Below, piece by piece: positions 5,920 to 8,311 of a DNA stretch of 8,311 bases. The notes below the pieces were generated by a model. It did not search any database. It worked only from the letters and a program-made list of their open reading frames with translations, and was not told the DNA's origin. How positions within the stretch are numbered: the first letter of the stretch is position 1; the number at the start of each line of letters is the position of its first letter. The translations under genes were made by a program, and so were the position numbers. This DNA is from Ruminococcaceae bacterium UBA2656 (GTDB lineage: Bacteria > Bacillota > Clostridia > Oscillospirales > Acutalibacteraceae): NCBI GenBank assembly GCA_002359465.1, contig DENA01000025.1, forward strand, positions 103,738 to 112,048. Direction: 5' to 3'.

Positions 5920-6777
5920 TTATTTTTCCGGCAGGAACTTACGAAGGTAATCGGCAGAGCGTTTAACAGAAGCATGCGGGTTCGCCCAGTAGATCGAATC
6001 ATTAATCTCTAGGTCCACAAAGGATGTATAATCGTGCGCCTCCATGATCCGTATGTAATCTTTCAGCGGCAGGTTTCCGTCGCCGAGGATAAAGTGACCG
6101 GAGGGATTTCCATCGGCAAAGTGTATATGCTGAATAGAGCCCGCCCCAAGTTCGCTGTAATAGTCCTCGAACTTTTCCTCCACCACTTCCATCGCAACCA
6201 GATCCACGCAGGTCTTAAGCGCCGGTGAATTCACCTCTCTCAGCATGCGTTTCATGTCAGGCAGCGTTGTAAGAAGATTACTTTCATACGGCTGCAGCTG
6301 TTCCAGCAGAAGCATAATTCCTTTTTTCTCCGCAATGTCACAAACCTTGCGGATACTCTCGCGGCAGCGCTGCCAGGATTCTTCCCGGGGCAGGTCAAGC
6401 AGGCCGCAGCCCGTGTTGATAAATACCTTGTTGGTGCCAAAGCACAGCGCATCGTCCATTGCCATTTCGAAATAGTCGATTGTACGCGCGCGCACTTCCT
6501 TTTCCGGATCGGAAAAACTGAACGGATATGCCAGCGTTTCGGGGGTGTAAATCACCACTTTCATGCCCATGTCTTCAATTTTTCTGCGCATCTCCGCAAT
6601 CATTTTTTCGGCAGCCGCCGCAGTCGGATAGTCAAGCCGGCAGTAATGAGGCGTACCGCCCCATAAATCGATGTTTTTCAGGCCGCAGGCCTGCATTGAT
6701 TTCAGGTAATAATCAAATGAATAGTGGACATACTGAACACTCATGACAGCAATATTTTCCATGGTAATACGTGACAT
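5920..6777 (-). CDS. Second FrlC-like sugar phosphate isomerase/epimerase
   Basis: A 285-residue xylose-isomerase-like TIM barrel and paralogue of the frlC product encoded at 2176-3006. Shared landmarks include DLWGGTPHYC (37-46), YTPETLAYPFSF (77-88), LLEQLQPYESN (157-167) and GDGNLPLKDY (232-241). The metal ligands are in place: E159, D192, H219 and E257. The HAFAPDL segment of true FrlC is replaced by HYCRLDY, and the NEPRMYARRA tail by NPHASVKRSADYL, so it probably handles a different sugar amine. The start at 6777 has AAAGGAGGATG ideally placed; the upstream ATG at 6816 would put that site inside the coding region. It follows the SIS-domain deglycase gene, 88 bases apart with a hairpin between. 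Likely a 3-epimerase feeding the FrlB-type step; hydroxypyruvate isomerase-like activity is an alternative. Confidence 0.88.
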   Translation of the reverse strand: MSRITMENIAVMSVQYVHYSFDYYLKSMQACGLKNIDLWGGTPHYCRLDYPTAAAAEKMIAEMRRKIEDMGMKVVIYTPETLAYPFSFSDPEKEVRARTIDYFEMAMDDALCFGTNKVFINTGCGLLDLPREESWQRCRESIRKVCDIAEKKGIMLLLEQLQPYESNLLTTLPDMKRMLREVNSPALKTCVDLVAMEVVEEKFEDYYSELGAGSIQHIHFADGNPSGHFILGDGNLPLKDYIRIMEAHDYTSFVDLEINDSIYWANPHASVKRSADYLRKFLPEK

Positions 6778-6824
6778 ACAAGCATCCTCCTTTATTTCGG
6801 CTGACTTCATATTCATAAATGATA

Positions 6825-6849
6825 AGGGCGGTCTGTTGGAAACCGCCCT
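6825..6849 (-). repeat. Intercistronic hairpin between the SIS gene and the second epimerase
   Basis: Arms AGGGCGGT (6825-6832) and ACCGCCCT (6842-6849) form a perfect 8-bp GC-rich stem with a 9-base loop. It begins 16 bases after the SIS-gene stop on the minus strand and is followed only by a broken T-rich stretch. A leaky terminator or 3'-end stabiliser that lowers expression of the downstream epimerase is plausible. Confidence 0.6.
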
Positions 6850-6865
6850 GCGTCACATAACTACA

Positions 6866-7861
6866 TTAGTATTTTATCTGGCGGTAGTAGCGGCGGATTT
6901 CCATCGGATGGCAGTTAATCCGCTCCATATGCGCGTCGATACGCTGCGTAACGGCATGCATTACAAGATGCGAAATGCTTCCACGGAATTCCGGGCTGAT
7001 CCCGTTAAGCGGATAATTCTTCGTGTCAATGACAGTATAATTACTGCACACACGGGGTAAAAAATTTGCGACGCGCTCCGCCAGCGGCCGTTCTGCGTCT
7101 TCCCCGATAAACACGGTGACAGGGGTATCGCGATCCACAATTTCAAGCATTCCGTGGAAAAACTCGCCTGCATGGATAGACTTTGTGCGCATCCAGTGCT
7201 GCTCTTCCCAATAGCACATAGCATAGGAATAGGTTGCGCCATACTGGTTTCCCGCACCGACAAAATAATGGATCGCGTCGTCCTTATGCTTTTCAGCAAA
7301 CGCTTTGCCGAAATCATCCGCCGACTTTTCAACGTCTGCCAACACCTGAGGCAGGTATTTGTCCATTTCCGTATAGTAACGGTCATAGTCTTTGAATTCA
7401 CCGTTGTTTTTTATAAAACGGTCTGCTACCATAAAAAATTTAAGCTGCTCGTTCGCTGAATAGGCAATTTCGTAGTCCACCATCTTTGCAAGCTCGGCAG
7501 TCTCGTCATCAATAAAGCCGATAATGGTCGCGCCGGTCTCCTTTATGCGCTTTACGGCCTCAATCATTTCCTCCGTGGAACCCGTAACCGAAGAAATAAC
7601 AACAATGGATTTGTTTCCAATACGGCGGTTGCCTGTGGTGATATATTCCGACGCGTTTTCCACATAGGCAGGTACGGTGCTTATTCCCTTGATATGGGTA
7701 ACGACCTGCATGCTGGAGGCGTAGGTACCGCCTATACCCAGGTAGTATACTGCTTCATAACCCTTTTTGCAGATTTCGTCTACAATTTTTTCGATTTTTG
7801 GGCGCAGGGCCAAAGCTCCTCTTACACTTTCGATTTGCATTGTCTCGTTAAATTTGATCAT
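6866..7861 (-). CDS. frlB: FrlB-like SIS-domain sugar-amine 6-phosphate deglycase
   Basis: A 331-residue protein with tandem SIS (sugar isomerase) domains. Domain 1 shows YLGIGGTYASSMQVVTH (40-56) and the phosphate-binding serine/threonine stretch SSVTGSTEEM (90-99). Domain 2 starts near 197 with HYFVGAGNQYG and contains H-A-GEFFHGMLEIVDRDTPV (230-248). The C-terminus RRYYRQIKY strongly resembles RRYYGGLVEY of E. coli FrlB, as does HGPLEIVEPGVP. By family it would deglycate a fructosamine 6-phosphate to glucose 6-phosphate plus the free amine; the conserved Glu and His of the EFxHG motif lie where catalytic residues are known in the FrlB/FraB group. ATG at 7861 follows AAAGGAAAA. First gene of a two-gene operon. 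The exact substrate (fructose-lysine, fructose-asparagine, glucoselysine or other) cannot be assigned by eye; similarity to FrlB is looser than for FrlC or FrlD. Confidence 0.83.
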   Translation of the reverse strand: MIKFNETMQIESVRGALALRPKIEKIVDEICKKGYEAVYYLGIGGTYASSMQVVTHIKGISTVPAYVENASEYITTGNRRIGNKSIVVISSVTGSTEEMIEAVKRIKETGATIIGFIDDETAELAKMVDYEIAYSANEQLKFFMVADRFIKNNGEFKDYDRYYTEMDKYLPQVLADVEKSADDFGKAFAEKHKDDAIHYFVGAGNQYGATYSYAMCYWEEQHWMRTKSIHAGEFFHGMLEIVDRDTPVTVFIGEDAERPLAERVANFLPRVCSNYTVIDTKNYPLNGISPEFRGSISHLVMHAVTQRIDAHMERINCHPMEIRRYYRQIKY

Positions 7862-7901
7862 GAAAATTTTCCTTTCCCTATTGAATCAGATTTTTCAACT
7901 C

Positions 7902-7939
7902 AATTGGTATAAAAAAGTTGATAAGTTGTTACCGATACC
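7902..7939. promoter_or_regulatory. GGTAT...ATACC inverted pair at the start of the SIS operon
   Basis: AATTGGTATAA (7902-7912) carries the half-site seen at the other promoters, and GGTAT (7906-7910) pairs with ATACC (7935-7939) over 24 bases. It sits directly downstream of the -10 box on the minus strand. Candidate operator, inferred from recurrence and position. Confidence 0.4.
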
Positions 7940-7942
7940 CCC

Positions 7943-7971
7943 ATTATAGCGAATAACAAAGACAAAATCAA
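7943..7971 (-). promoter_or_regulatory. Sigma-A promoter of the SIS-epimerase operon
   Basis: On the minus strand TTGATT (7971-7966) and a perfect TATAAT (7948-7943) are 17 bases apart. Transcription would start near 7936, leaving a leader of about 75 bases. Confidence 0.72.
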
Positions 7972-8170
7972 TATACAAGTTACACCAATAATCAGTCCAA
8001 AATTTTAATAAAAAGATCCAATCCGATTCCGTATTCCAATCCGGCGAAATAATAGTGGCGATAATCAAGAATTTTTTGTCTGTTATAAGAGGGCTTTATT
8101 CGACAATTCTGACAATAATAAGCGGTTTCTGTATTTTGGGGTAATTAGTGTGTAACTTTTTAATTTAATA

Positions 8171-8199
8171 TTTACTAAAATCCTGTTAGAAAATATAAT
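8171..8199 (+). promoter_or_regulatory. Sigma-A promoter of the gene at 8254
   Basis: TTTACT (8171-8176) and a perfect TATAAT (8194-8199) with a 17-base spacer. The start would be near 8206, giving a leader of about 48 bases. Confidence 0.65.
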
Positions 8200-8200
8200 C

Positions 8201-8230
8201 TGTTTTGTTGCATTATGTAGAAACAAAACA
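8201..8230. promoter_or_regulatory. 9-bp inverted repeat in the leader of the 8254 gene
   Basis: TGTTTTGTT (8201-8209) and AACAAAACA (8222-8230) are exact inverted copies with a 12-base spacer, directly after the -10 box. The position fits a self-regulation operator. It differs from the TGGTAT motif at the catabolic promoters. The stem is A/T-rich and weak as RNA. Confidence 0.5.
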
Positions 8231-8253
8231 TGACTTTGAACGGAGGAATTCAA

Positions 8254-8311
8254 ATGTATGTTAGTACAAAAGACGAACTACTAAATCATGTACTCAATAG
8301 TAAGCCGAGAA
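8254..8311 (+). CDS. Start of an unidentified gene (cut by window edge)
   Basis: Nineteen codons are visible, MYVSTKDELLNHVLNSKPR, running off the end of the window. The ATG is seven bases after GGAGG, with a good promoter and an inverted repeat upstream, so the start is convincing. I do not recognise the family: the fragment is polar, without a signal peptide or membrane segment. A short polar N-terminus and divergent placement beside the SIS operon would suit a transcription regulator, but nothing in the visible residues proves this. Confidence 0.7.
   Translation, partial: MYVSTKDELLNHVLNSKPR

Larger units (their letters stand above)
7862..8253. other. Divergent regulatory region between the SIS gene and the 8254 gene
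   Basis: An AT-rich gap of 392 bp with a promoter on each strand (7943-7971 minus, 8171-8199 plus), TGGTAT-type sequences around the minus-strand promoter (7902-7939 and 7980-7992), and an inverted repeat in the plus-strand leader. A further sequence near 8023-8041 reads, on the minus strand, TTGGAATACGGAATC, similar to the site at 414-436. No gene with a ribosome binding site was seen inside it. Confidence 0.6.

Overview
The window reads as part of a low-to-mid GC Firmicutes genome, most likely an anaerobic gut Clostridia relative. The reasons are strong AGGAGG-type ribosome binding sites, sigma-A promoters with extended TGn -10 boxes, moderately GC-rich genes separated by very AT-rich gaps, and gene content typical of gut fructosamine degraders. 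The species cannot be named from the sequence. No rRNA, tRNA, CRISPR array or insertion sequence was seen.

Layout from left to right. (1) 1-393, minus: N-terminal part of an FrlA-like amino-acid/Amadori-compound permease, cut by the window edge, with its own promoter near 536-564. (2) 789-3841, minus: a four-gene operon read as frlD-type sugar kinase, frlC-type epimerase, a small TIM-barrel amidohydrolase, and a YjbQ/UPF0047 protein. It starts from a promoter at 3936-3964. (3) 4306-5847, plus: a divergently transcribed YtcJ-like amidohydrolase with its own promoter at 4155-4183. (4) 5877-5915: a strong terminator hairpin shared by two convergent units. (5) 5920-7861, minus: a two-gene operon with an FrlB-like SIS-domain deglycase and a second FrlC-like epimerase, from a promoter at 7943-7971. 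(6) 8254 onwards, plus: the first 19 codons of a divergent gene of unknown family, possibly the local regulator.

Function. The permease, kinase, epimerase and SIS deglycase match the four parts of the E. coli fructoselysine (frl) route: uptake of an Amadori compound, 3-epimerisation of the psicosyl form, 6-phosphorylation, and cleavage to glucose 6-phosphate plus a free amine. Family assignment comes from recalled sequence similarity to E. coli FrlA, FrlC, FrlD and FrlB, not from a search. The locus is extended by two unrelated amidohydrolases, a YjbQ-family enzyme and a second epimerase. This suggests that the natural substrate is not simply fructoselysine but an Amadori compound carrying an amide, lactam or other group that must be opened or removed.

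Regulation. Copies of a motif close to ATTGGTATGGAAT (half-site TGGTAT) lie just downstream of, or around, all four inferred promoters of the catabolic genes. This points to one local transcription factor controlling the split locus. The best candidate is the gene starting at 8254, but this is inference.
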